A DNA stretch of 19,929 nucleotides from JBCCWF01 sp038520475 (GTDB taxonomy: Bacteria; Cyanobacteriota; Cyanobacteriia; CAKZMO01), in the NCBI GenBank assembly GCA_038520475.1, contig JBCBLF010000072.1, forward strand, positions 1-19,929. The letters run 5' to 3'. Both the position numbers and the translations under genes were made by a program. This document shows, in pieces, positions 8,077-15,268 of this stretch (the first letter of the stretch is position 1; each line of letters begins with the position of its first letter). Below the pieces are notes generated by a model that searched no databases, was not told where the DNA came from, and worked only from the letters and a program-made list of their open reading frames with translations.

Positions 8077-9732
8077 ATGAGTTTCGACGCGATCGCCCAT
8101 GTCTTTTCTCTGTTTTTTCTGACTGCGACTGACTCTGCCACTGAATCCGTTTTCTCTGTCCCCGTGCTTGAGGAACCCACTATCGAGGGGAAAATTGCTC
8201 AGTTTGTCTTGGTTCTGTGCGTTTCGCTGACAGTGGCGACCCTGTCTCGCACGCTGCCTTGGTTCCGACAAATTCCTTACACGCTGCTATTGGTGATTGT
8301 CGGACTGGCATTAGCCGTCGTTGACATCCGCCTCGTCACACTCTCGCCAGACATCATTCTTCTGATTTTTCTGCCCCCACTCCTCTTCGAGGCAGGGTGG
8401 AATCTAGAATGGCGAAATCTAAAAGAGAATTTGATTCCGATTTGCCTTTACGCAGTGTTTGGAGTGGTCATTTCGGTGGCAGGCGTCGGGCTCGGGTTGC
8501 AGTACTTTGCAGGGCTTGCACTCGGAACGTCTCTTCTAATTGGTGCCAGTCTTTCTGCAACGGACCCGGTTTCGGTCATTGCACTTTTTCGCGAATTGGG
8601 AGTCAGCAAACGCCTGACTGTACTCATGGAAGGAGAAAGTCTGTTCAATGATGGAGTCGCCGTGGTGGCTTTCACGTTGCTGCTTGGGGTCGCCATCGGA
8701 ACCAAAGAGCTGTCAATTCCCATTGCAATTGTTCAGTTCTCAACGTTCGTTGGCATCGGCATTGGTATCGGTAGCCTCATCGGGTTTGGAATTTCTTACA
8801 TCACCCAACGCTTTGATCTACCGTCTGTTGAGCAGTCTCTGACCTTGGTTGCCGCCTATGGAGCGTATATTCTCTCTGAGGATTTAGAGGGGTCGGGGGT
8901 TATTGCAGTTGTTACCGTTGGCTTGGTACTGGGCAACTTTGGCTCTCGCATCGGCATGAATCCTCGCACTCGACTGATTGTGTCTGAGTTTTGGGAATTC
9001 ACTGCATTTTTTGTCAATTCCATCGTATTTCTCCTCATTGGAGATCAGGTGCAGTTTGGCATCTTGACTGCAAATGCTCCCGTCATTCTGGTGGCGATCG
9101 CCGCTGTTCTGCTCACTCGATTGGTGGGGATCTTCGGCCTAGGGTTTGTCAGCAACGTGATTGCTGGTTCAAATTTGGACGCCAAAACCCAAACAGTGCT
9201 CTGGTGGGGCGGTCTACGGGGTTCAGTTTCCGTAGCGCTGGCCCTCAGCGTTCCAGATTCGTTTGATCAAAAAGAATTGATTATCGCCACTGTCTTTGGC
9301 GTCATGCTGTTCACTCTGCTGGTGCAAGGGATGACGACAAAGCCTCTATTGCAAAATCTCGAACTCATGGGAATTCAGCCTCTCAAGCAAAAATATATGG
9401 AGGCGATCGCCCGCCGCGTCGCGCTCAACCGAGTGATTGATCGATTGAATACGATTGCCGAGCGCAAAGAGATTGAACCTGATTTTTTCCAATATGAAGT
9501 TGCGCTCGTCAAAGGTCAGCTTGAATCGGTTCAATCGGAAATCCAACAACTCCAAGCTCAGCATCCTCAGTTTCAAGATCTCATCGTTGAGGAAGTCCGC
9601 GAGGAGCTACTAGCCATCGAATCTGATACCTACGCAGAATTTATTCGCGCTGGGCGACTAAAGGATTCGCTCTCTCCAGTTCTCCAAGAAGCATTAGTGG
9701 ATGCAGGCCAAAAGGATAATGAACGTGGGTAA
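8077..9732 (+). CDS. nhaP: CPA1-family Na+/H+ antiporter (NhaP/NhaS1 type)
   Basis: A polytopic inner-membrane antiporter that exchanges Na+ (or another monovalent cation) for H+, used for salt and pH homeostasis. The 551 residues give an N-terminal block of about 12 hydrophobic segments (roughly residues 40-415) and a hydrophilic, charged, helical tail of about 130 residues. Family motifs are LLIFLPPLLFEAGWN (95-109), ATDPVSVIALF with Asp163, and EGESLFNDGVAVVAF with Asp192. These acidic residues are the expected ion-binding sites. A long C-terminal tail is known to affect ion preference and pH response in cyanobacterial NhaP proteins. mnmE begins 18 nt downstream on the same strand, so they may share a transcript. 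The exact ion (Na+, K+, Ca2+) cannot be read from sequence. Confidence 0.9.
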   Translation: MSFDAIAHVFSLFFLTATDSATESVFSVPVLEEPTIEGKIAQFVLVLCVSLTVATLSRTLPWFRQIPYTLLLVIVGLALAVVDIRLVTLSPDIILLIFLPPLLFEAGWNLEWRNLKENLIPICLYAVFGVVISVAGVGLGLQYFAGLALGTSLLIGASLSATDPVSVIALFRELGVSKRLTVLMEGESLFNDGVAVVAFTLLLGVAIGTKELSIPIAIVQFSTFVGIGIGIGSLIGFGISYITQRFDLPSVEQSLTLVAAYGAYILSEDLEGSGVIAVVTVGLVLGNFGSRIGMNPRTRLIVSEFWEFTAFFVNSIVFLLIGDQVQFGILTANAPVILVAIAAVLLTRLVGIFGLGFVSNVIAGSNLDAKTQTVLWWGGLRGSVSVALALSVPDSFDQKELIIATVFGVMLFTLLVQGMTTKPLLQNLELMGIQPLKQKYMEAIARRVALNRVIDRLNTIAERKEIEPDFFQYEVALVKGQLESVQSEIQQLQAQHPQFQDLIVEEVREELLAIESDTYAEFIRAGRLKDSLSPVLQEALVDAGQKDNERG

Positions 9733-9750
9733 CCCTGACTGTGAATCACC

Positions 9751-11139
9751 ATGGCTGATGCACTCTTAAAAACCGATACAATTGCAGCGATCGCCACAGC
9801 CGCGGTTCCTCAACAGGGCAGCGTCAGCATTGTCCGAGTGTCCGGTACCAAAGCCGTTGCAATCGCCAAACGGCTATTTCGAGCACCAGGGCACCAAACC
9901 TGGGATACCCATCGCATTCTCTATGGCCACATTCATCATCCCGATACCGAAGAGGTGGTGGACGAAGCATTGCTGATGCTGATGCTGGCTCCTCGGTCCT
10001 ATACCCGCGATGATGTCATTGAATTTCACTGTCACGGCGGCATGGTTGTTGTTCAGCAAGTGCTGACGCTGTGTATCGAACTAGGCGCACGGTTAGCAGA
10101 ACCTGGCGAATTTACCTTACGAGCGTTTCTCAACGGACGAATTGACCTAACGCAAGCAGAGGGCATTTCAGATCTAGTCGGCGCGCGATCGCCTCAGGCG
10201 GCACAAGCTGCTCTTGCCGGCGTTCAGGGGAAGTTAGCCCATCCCATTCGACAGTTGCGATCGCAGTGTATGAACATCTTGGCTGAGGTTGAAGCTCGAA
10301 TTGACTTCGAAGATGACCTTCCCCCATTGAATGAACAAGCGATTGAGCAAAACATCCAGCAAGTCACCGATGCGATGGCCCATATTCTCGACACCGCACA
10401 TCAAGGAGAACTGCTTCGCACGGGCCTAAAAGTCGCCATTGTTGGCCGTCCAAATGTTGGGAAATCAAGCCTCCTAAACGCCTGGAGCCGAAGCGATCGC
10501 GCGATCGTCACTGACTTACCTGGCACCACCCGTGATGTTGTAGAGTCTTACCTCGTTGTGGGGGGCATTCCGGTCCAGGTCTTAGATACAGCAGGCATAC
10601 GGAATACAGCAGACGAGGTTGAACAACTTGGAGTAGAGCGATCGCGCAAAGTTTCGCTAGAGGCCGATCTCGTTCTGCTGACGATCGATGCCCAAGCGGG
10701 ATGGACGAGCAGCGATGACGCCATCTACCAACAGGTCAAGCACCAACCACTAATTATTGTGCTCAACAAGATTGACCTCCTTGAACATACTCCTGAGATT
10801 CCATTCCTTGAAACAACCCAGCATCTTAGGGTGATCACTTCAGCAGCACAGCATAAAGGGATTGAAGCTCTAGAGAATGCCATCCTCAACAGCATTCAGC
10901 AGAAACGTATCACCGCTGCCAACCTAGATGTTGCCATCAATCAACGACAGTCATCGGCCCTCAAGCGTGCCTATCAATCGATCAAGCACGTTCAAGCAAC
11001 AATTCATCAGCGACTTCCGCTTGACTTTTGGAGTATCGATCTACGAGCAGCCATTCAAGCTCTAGGAGAAATTACAGGCGAAGAAGTCACTGAATCGGTT
11101 CTAGATAAGATATTCAGTCAGTTCTGTATCGGGAAATAA
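9751..11139 (+). CDS. mnmE: tRNA uridine-5-carboxymethylaminomethyl(34) synthesis GTPase MnmE
   Basis: MnmE works with MnmG to modify the wobble uridine of several tRNAs. The 462-residue protein has the tetrahydrofolate-binding N-terminal domain (DTIAAIATA, VSIVRVSG, GEFTLRAFLNGRIDLTQAEG), a helical domain, and an inserted G domain: G1 GRPNVGKSS (residues 232-240, Lys238), the G2/switch DLPGTTRDVVE, G3 DTAGIR, and G4 NKIDLL. It ends in the diagnostic C-terminal FCIGK (the CxGK motif holding the catalytic Cys). Full length, with no sign of damage. It follows the antiporter gene closely and is ended by the hairpin at 11160-11199. Confidence 0.97.
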   Translation: MADALLKTDTIAAIATAAVPQQGSVSIVRVSGTKAVAIAKRLFRAPGHQTWDTHRILYGHIHHPDTEEVVDEALLMLMLAPRSYTRDDVIEFHCHGGMVVVQQVLTLCIELGARLAEPGEFTLRAFLNGRIDLTQAEGISDLVGARSPQAAQAALAGVQGKLAHPIRQLRSQCMNILAEVEARIDFEDDLPPLNEQAIEQNIQQVTDAMAHILDTAHQGELLRTGLKVAIVGRPNVGKSSLLNAWSRSDRAIVTDLPGTTRDVVESYLVVGGIPVQVLDTAGIRNTADEVEQLGVERSRKVSLEADLVLLTIDAQAGWTSSDDAIYQQVKHQPLIIVLNKIDLLEHTPEIPFLETTQHLRVITSAAQHKGIEALENAILNSIQQKRITAANLDVAINQRQSSALKRAYQSIKHVQATIHQRLPLDFWSIDLRAAIQALGEITGEEVTESVLDKIFSQFCIGK

Positions 11140-11159
11140 TCTCATCTTAATGACAAGAC

Positions 11160-11199
11160 TTAAAAGAGTAGCGCTCTGATTAACGCGTCACTCTTTTAA
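11160..11199 (+). terminator. Putative intrinsic terminator of mnmE
   Basis: The perfect 10-bp inverted repeat TTAAAAGAGT / ACTCTTTTAA (11160-11169 and 11190-11199) begins 21 nt after the mnmE stop, with partly complementary inner sequence (GCG/CGC). The U-rich run lies inside the 3' arm rather than after it, so it could also end transcripts from the other strand. Confidence 0.55.
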
Positions 11200-11858
11200 C
11201 TAACTTTTGCAGATGCATTCTGCCCATTGATAAAAATCAGTTACATCTCAGCTAGCATCAACATCATGAAACACTACAAAGCATAAAGCCTCATTAAAAA
11301 CATAATATTTTTTTTGAGCCTATTAAAAGATTCTGCGTTCATTGAAAGATGCCGAAAATTTTATTTAGAATGAATCACTGTTTGCATTATTTTGCCTTGC
11401 TTCTTCTACTCTTAGACGCACTGGCGACATTAAAAATATTGGTCTCCTAACATGATTTCGTATTTCTAACGTTCAACAGATCCGGGCTCGTTGGCTTTTA
11501 TTTATATCTGATATGAGTTACAGAGAATCTTGCTTCAGCCCTAAAATTCAATTCGCTAAAATTCTTTTATGAAGACGGTTTCGCGACGTTCGCTTATTAA
11601 AGTATGTTCCGAGCAACCGTGTTCTCTCTGTCGCAGCATGTATCTTCTTACATTAGTTTAGAGAGTACGATTAGAAGACATCTGAAGTGGTATAGATTCC
11701 TATGACAACGTCTTACGGCAATTGAGAACAGTCGTTATTATTCTGAATTTTCAAAGCCACTAAATGTAACGAATGACAGTCATGTCCTCTAGGTCAGTTG
11801 ACTGAATATTTTAAACTCCACATCATAGAAAGTCTGCTCTGGGCTCTCGCTTTCACCC

Positions 11859-11885
11859 AGCAATTTTCGAATTTTGAAAATTGCT
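11859..11885. repeat. Inverted repeat in the leader of the SulP gene
   Basis: The perfect 10-bp arms AGCAATTTTC and GAAAATTGCT are separated by 7 nt (GAATTTT), about 95 nt before the transporter ATG. It could be an operator or an RNA hairpin. It lacks the GC-rich stem of a typical terminator. Confidence 0.6.
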
Positions 11886-11919
11886 AAATAATACGCGCTT
11901 CATTTTTGCTTATCACTAG

Positions 11920-11941
11920 TTAAAAAACGTTAATCATCTAA
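11920..11941 (+). promoter_or_regulatory. Candidate LysR-type (CmpR/NdhR-like) half-site cluster before the BicA-like gene
   Basis: TTA-N8-TAA at 11920-11933 overlaps TTA-N6-TAA at 11930-11941. TTA-N7/8-TAA is the described recognition pattern of the cyanobacterial carbon regulators CmpR and NdhR (CcmR). The site lies 40-60 nt before the start of a bicarbonate-transporter-like gene, which fits. The region is AT-rich, so chance occurrence is a real possibility. Confidence 0.3.
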
Positions 11942-11980
11942 CGAATTGTATTCACACTAATTAACTTTGGACTCAAGGCA

Positions 11981-13687
11981 ATGGCCTATTTCCCCCAATA
12001 TTTTGCTAGAAATCTTGTTCATGGCCTTCACTTTCGGAATGTTCGCGGGGACTGCTTTGGTGGCATCACAGCTGCAATTGTTGCCCTTCCTCTCGCACTT
12101 GCTTTCGGGGTTTCGTCAGGAGCTGGAGCGATCGCCGGACTCTATGGTGCGATCTCCGTTGGCTTTTTCGCGGCGTTATTTGGCGGTACTCCATCTCAAA
12201 TTTCAGGCCCGACAGGCCCTATGACGGTTGTCATGGGAACGGTCTTTGTTGCCGTGACCGCTGCCAATCCAGACAACGGGTTGGCGATCGCCTTTACAGT
12301 CGTCATGCTGGGCGGCCTCTTTCAGATTTTGTTTGGCATTCTCCAAATCGGAAAATATGTGACGTTGATGCCCTACACCGTCATCTCAGGCTTTATGTCA
12401 GGGGTCGGGATCATCATCATCTTGATTCAACTCGGGCCTTTCCTAGGTCATCCCAGTTCAGCCAATGTTGTTGAGTCTCTTACGAATCTCCCGAGCCACA
12501 TTTACCATTTCAATCAACAAGCTCTGGGTTTGGGTCTGTTGACGCTCCTCATTGTCTTCGGCATGCCCCGACGCCTAAATCAAATTATTCCGTCTCCGCT
12601 GTTGGCCCTCATCATTGGCACGGCAGTATCTGTCGTCGCATTACCAGATGCGGCTGTTCCTCGAATTGGCGATATCCCAACTGGACTACCGTCACTTCAC
12701 CTGCCCGTGATTGAACTGTCTCAACTCAAAACTATTCTGGGCTATGGCCTGATGCTCGGCATTCTTGGGTCAATCGACTCGCTGCTCACCTCCCTCGTTG
12801 CAGACAACATTACGCAGACGCAGCACGACTCAGATCGAGAACTCATTGGCCAAGGCATCGGCAATCTGATTTCAGGATTGTGCGGCGGTCTACCCGGTGC
12901 AGGGGCAACCATGCGAACGGTCGTGAACGTCAAGGCGGGAGGGCGGACTCCACTATCGGGGATCATTCATGCCCTTCTATTGCTGTTCATCGTGTTTGGA
13001 GCCGGAGAGCTGACGGAAGCCATTCCCCATGCTGTTTTAGCCGGCATTCTGATCAAAGTAGGGATCGACATCATTGACTGGAGCTTCTTGAAACGGGCCC
13101 ATCACGTATCACTCAAAGCAGCAGGCATCATGTATGGAGTCGTGCTGCTCACCGTGTTTGTGGACTTGATTACTGCCGTTGCAGTCGGGGTCTTCGTCGC
13201 CAACATGCTAACCCTCAAGCGGCTCACTGACTTTCAGATTGAAAGCATCAAAACCATTTCAGACGGCAGCAACGATCGCATCCTAAACGACGAAGAACGC
13301 TACTTACTCCACCATTCCAAAGGCAAAATTCTGCTGTTCCATCTCAGCGGACCCATGAGTTTTGGAGCAGCGAAGGCCATTTCCCAACAGCTCTCCCTCG
13401 TAAGAGCCTATGATGTGCTGATTTTAGACTTAGGAGAAGTCCCTCAGCTCGGCGTCACGGCATCCCTGGCCATCGAAAATATGGTGAAGGAAGCGAACAA
13501 CAACTACCACGATGTCTACATTGTTGGAGCAACTGGAGAAGCGCGCGATCGCCTCCACCGTCTCCATGTGTTTGATCGTATTCCGCCTCAGCACATTGTG
13601 ATGAATCGCCTAGAAGCCCTCCAGCAAGCATCAGACACCATTGCTCACCCCAGGATTGAACGCCGAGCCAAAATTCCAATGACATGA
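11981..13687 (+). CDS. bicA: SulP family anion permease, BicA-like Na+-dependent bicarbonate transporter
   Basis: The 568-residue protein has the SulP core of many hydrophobic helices (about residues 20-420) and a C-terminal cytoplasmic STAS domain (about 435-550, including LLFHLSGPMSFGAAKAIS and LDLGEVPQLGVTASLAIEN). Against my memory of Synechococcus PCC 7002 BicA, long stretches agree: HFRNVRGDCFGG, SGAGAIAGLYGA, NGLAIAFTVVML, GKYVTLMPYTVISGFMSG, VGIDIIDWSFLKRAHHVS and STAS segments. That is closer than expected for a generic sulfate permease. One difference is ISGPTGP where I recall ISEPTGP. BicA is a low-affinity, high-flux plasma-membrane importer feeding the CO2-concentrating mechanism. 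No sbtA, ccm or cmp gene is nearby. Sulfate transport is the main alternative. The ATG at 11981 gives the expected N-terminus, though its ribosome-binding site is weak. Leader signals are listed separately. Confidence 0.8.
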   Translation: MAYFPQYFARNLVHGLHFRNVRGDCFGGITAAIVALPLALAFGVSSGAGAIAGLYGAISVGFFAALFGGTPSQISGPTGPMTVVMGTVFVAVTAANPDNGLAIAFTVVMLGGLFQILFGILQIGKYVTLMPYTVISGFMSGVGIIIILIQLGPFLGHPSSANVVESLTNLPSHIYHFNQQALGLGLLTLLIVFGMPRRLNQIIPSPLLALIIGTAVSVVALPDAAVPRIGDIPTGLPSLHLPVIELSQLKTILGYGLMLGILGSIDSLLTSLVADNITQTQHDSDRELIGQGIGNLISGLCGGLPGAGATMRTVVNVKAGGRTPLSGIIHALLLLFIVFGAGELTEAIPHAVLAGILIKVGIDIIDWSFLKRAHHVSLKAAGIMYGVVLLTVFVDLITAVAVGVFVANMLTLKRLTDFQIESIKTISDGSNDRILNDEERYLLHHSKGKILLFHLSGPMSFGAAKAISQQLSLVRAYDVLILDLGEVPQLGVTASLAIENMVKEANNNYHDVYIVGATGEARDRLHRLHVFDRIPPQHIVMNRLEALQQASDTIAHPRIERRAKIPMT

Positions 13688-13732
13688 CACTCGGTGTCTT
13701 AGACCATCGCTTTCCTAAGTGATTTATGAAAC

Positions 13733-13762
13733 AAGTGGTGGGGAACGCATTCCCCACCACTT
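13733..13762 (+). terminator. Strong hairpin after the BicA-like gene
   Basis: The perfect 13-bp stem AAGTGGTGGGGAA / TTCCCCACCACTT with a CGCA tetraloop lies 45 nt after the stop. Outer TCCTAA/TTAGGA arms can extend it. It is followed by ATTTAGG rather than a U-tract, so it may be a terminator or an mRNA 3'-end stabiliser. Confidence 0.55.
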
Positions 13763-13800
13763 ATTTAGGATTGCTATATAGCTACATCTTGTATCTGGAC

Positions 13801-13829
13801 ATTGTAGGAGGGCTCCGCGCGCCTACAAT
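13801..13829. repeat. Inverted repeat in the spacer before the amidase gene
   Basis: The arms ATTGTAGG (13801-13808) and CCTACAAT (13822-13829) enclose a GC-rich 13-nt centre. It resembles the short dispersed palindromes common between cyanobacterial genes. The rest of the 13763-13976 spacer shows nothing else I can support. Confidence 0.5.
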
Positions 13830-13976
13830 ACCCAGAAATTCTAAGCAGACAAGGAACAAGATATGAGTAGAGCGATATATTGCACTCTCTATCGTTTTCT
13901 TTCATGAAATTGATTCTTTTCCGACAGGTGTGATACAACCTCGTCAGCTTATCTCTATGTTGGACAGGACGAAGTT

Positions 13977-15230
13977 ATGACCTGGGTCAAGCTGACGCGC
14001 AAAGCGCTCTACCTCATGAAAGGTGGCAAATATATTGATCGCGTCGATTTACAACCCCATGCAACCCCAGGGGAAGCCCGCATAACGGTTCCACTCCAGT
14101 GGTTTCGACAAGATGATGCCCCGAAGCGCATGGCAATTGAACTCAGTGCGGATGAACCTGAGCCACAGCCCTGCCCCATTCGTCCAAAAACAACGTGGCT
14201 AAAGCTAACGAAGAGGGCATTGTATTGGATGGAAGGGGGGCGCTATCTCGAAAAGGTTGAATTGCAGCCTCATACGACTCCTGGTGAAAATCGCATTACC
14301 GTTCCTCTACAGTGGTTTAGGGACGAGCGTGCGCCCCGGCGCATGGCCATCGAGCTTGGCAATGAACCAGAACCCTCTCCAGCGATCCGGTATCCCAGCA
14401 CCAATTGGACCCTACTCACCAAATCAGCCCTCTACCTGATGGAAGGGGGAGACAGCTTCAAGTATTTGGACAGAGTCGAATTAAGTGTTCACAACCGCGC
14501 GGCGAGCGAATTCAGACTTGTCGTTCCTCTGTGGTGGTTTGGCGATCGCAATGCTCCCCGACGCATGATTATCCAACGGGATGAGTGTTTACCTGAACCT
14601 GAACGACAGGCACCCCGAATTTTGGATGTGTTTAATCGCGTGATTCCGACCCGAGAATGGGGAGCAACCGTGCGTGGACCGTTTAGTCGAACCTCACCTC
14701 GATATATCGTCATTCACCACACAGCTGATCGGAATCCACCTCGTGACCCGTCTAGAGGCACTGAAGATGGAGCAAAATTGTTGGCTCGCCGGACTCAGCG
14801 AACCCATATCAATTCCAACGGATGGAGCGACTCTGGACATAATTTCTTGAATACCAGCGGTGGCTTCCTGCTGGAAGGGCGTCACGGCTCGCTCAGTGCG
14901 GCGATACGAGGACAAGGTGTTCGCTCTGCTCACACTGGCACACGGCTAGGGAATCAGTCACCTGGGATTGAGAATGAAGGGTGCTTTGGCAGTGGTCCAG
15001 GTACGGGTTGTCCGGGAGAACAAAACGCTCAGGTTTTGCAGATGTCGGTCGAACAATGGAATAGTCTCGTCGAGCTATGTGCTGGACTGTGCAAGGCATG
15101 TGACATCGATCCCGAGTTTATCCGGGGTCATCGCGATTTCTTTCCAACAGAATGTCCCGGAAATCTGCTGTATAACGCTCTTGGAAGACTCCGAGCAGAG
15201 GTGCGCGATCGCCTCGTCAAAGGCTTCTAA
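13977..15230 (+). CDS. Peptidoglycan amidase (Amidase_2/PGRP fold) with three N-terminal tandem repeats
   Basis: The C-terminal half (about residues 218-417) is a zinc N-acetylmuramoyl-L-alanine amidase of the PGRP/T7-lysozyme type: PTREWGA, then IVIHHTADRNPP with zinc ligand His247, a QRTHINSNGWSDSGHNFL segment, SPGIENEG, and RGHRDFFPTECPGN with ligands His385 and Cys393. The fold cuts the bond between MurNAc and the stem peptide. The N-terminal half is three copies of a unit of about 55 residues (2-56, 73-127, 143-200; period about 70), each with W-x-x-L-T-x-x-ALY-x-M-x-GG, V-E/D-L, VPL-x-WF and AP-x-RM, joined by Pro/Glu-rich linkers. I do not recognise this unit; cell-wall binding is a guess. 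No signal peptide or transmembrane segment is visible, so export is unexplained. The ATG at 13977 begins directly at repeat 1. It could be a phage-derived endolysin, a toxin-like effector, or a cell-wall recycling enzyme. Confidence 0.88.
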   Translation: MTWVKLTRKALYLMKGGKYIDRVDLQPHATPGEARITVPLQWFRQDDAPKRMAIELSADEPEPQPCPIRPKTTWLKLTKRALYWMEGGRYLEKVELQPHTTPGENRITVPLQWFRDERAPRRMAIELGNEPEPSPAIRYPSTNWTLLTKSALYLMEGGDSFKYLDRVELSVHNRAASEFRLVVPLWWFGDRNAPRRMIIQRDECLPEPERQAPRILDVFNRVIPTREWGATVRGPFSRTSPRYIVIHHTADRNPPRDPSRGTEDGAKLLARRTQRTHINSNGWSDSGHNFLNTSGGFLLEGRHGSLSAAIRGQGVRSAHTGTRLGNQSPGIENEGCFGSGPGTGCPGEQNAQVLQMSVEQWNSLVELCAGLCKACDIDPEFIRGHRDFFPTECPGNLLYNALGRLRAEVRDRLVKGF

Positions 15231-15268
15231 TTCGGTTTCAAAACCAGATATTCTGTAAAGCTGCCATC

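Larger units (their letters stand above)
11200..11980. other. Long AT-rich spacer upstream of the SulP transporter gene
   Basis: About 780 nt with no convincing gene, clearly AT-richer than its neighbours and without HIP1 sites. The longest plausible small frame (ATG at 11570, 31 codons, MKTVSRRSLI...) has no ribosome-binding site or recognisable content. It contains a T8 run near 11310, the inverted repeat at 11859-11885, and TTA/TAA half-sites at 11920-11941. A promoter region for the transporter gene is expected here, and an unrecognised small RNA is possible. Confidence 0.6.

Noticed and set aside
11651..11671. TTTAGAGAGTACG resembling the MITE-like right tip.
   Set aside because: No matching inverted tip or internal blocks are nearby; a short chance match in AT-rich DNA is more likely.
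13768..13800. GCTATATAGCTAC-like segment considered as a third copy of the chlI/purE intergenic repeat.
   Set aside because: The match is limited to about ten AT-rich bases and lacks both conserved blocks and tips.
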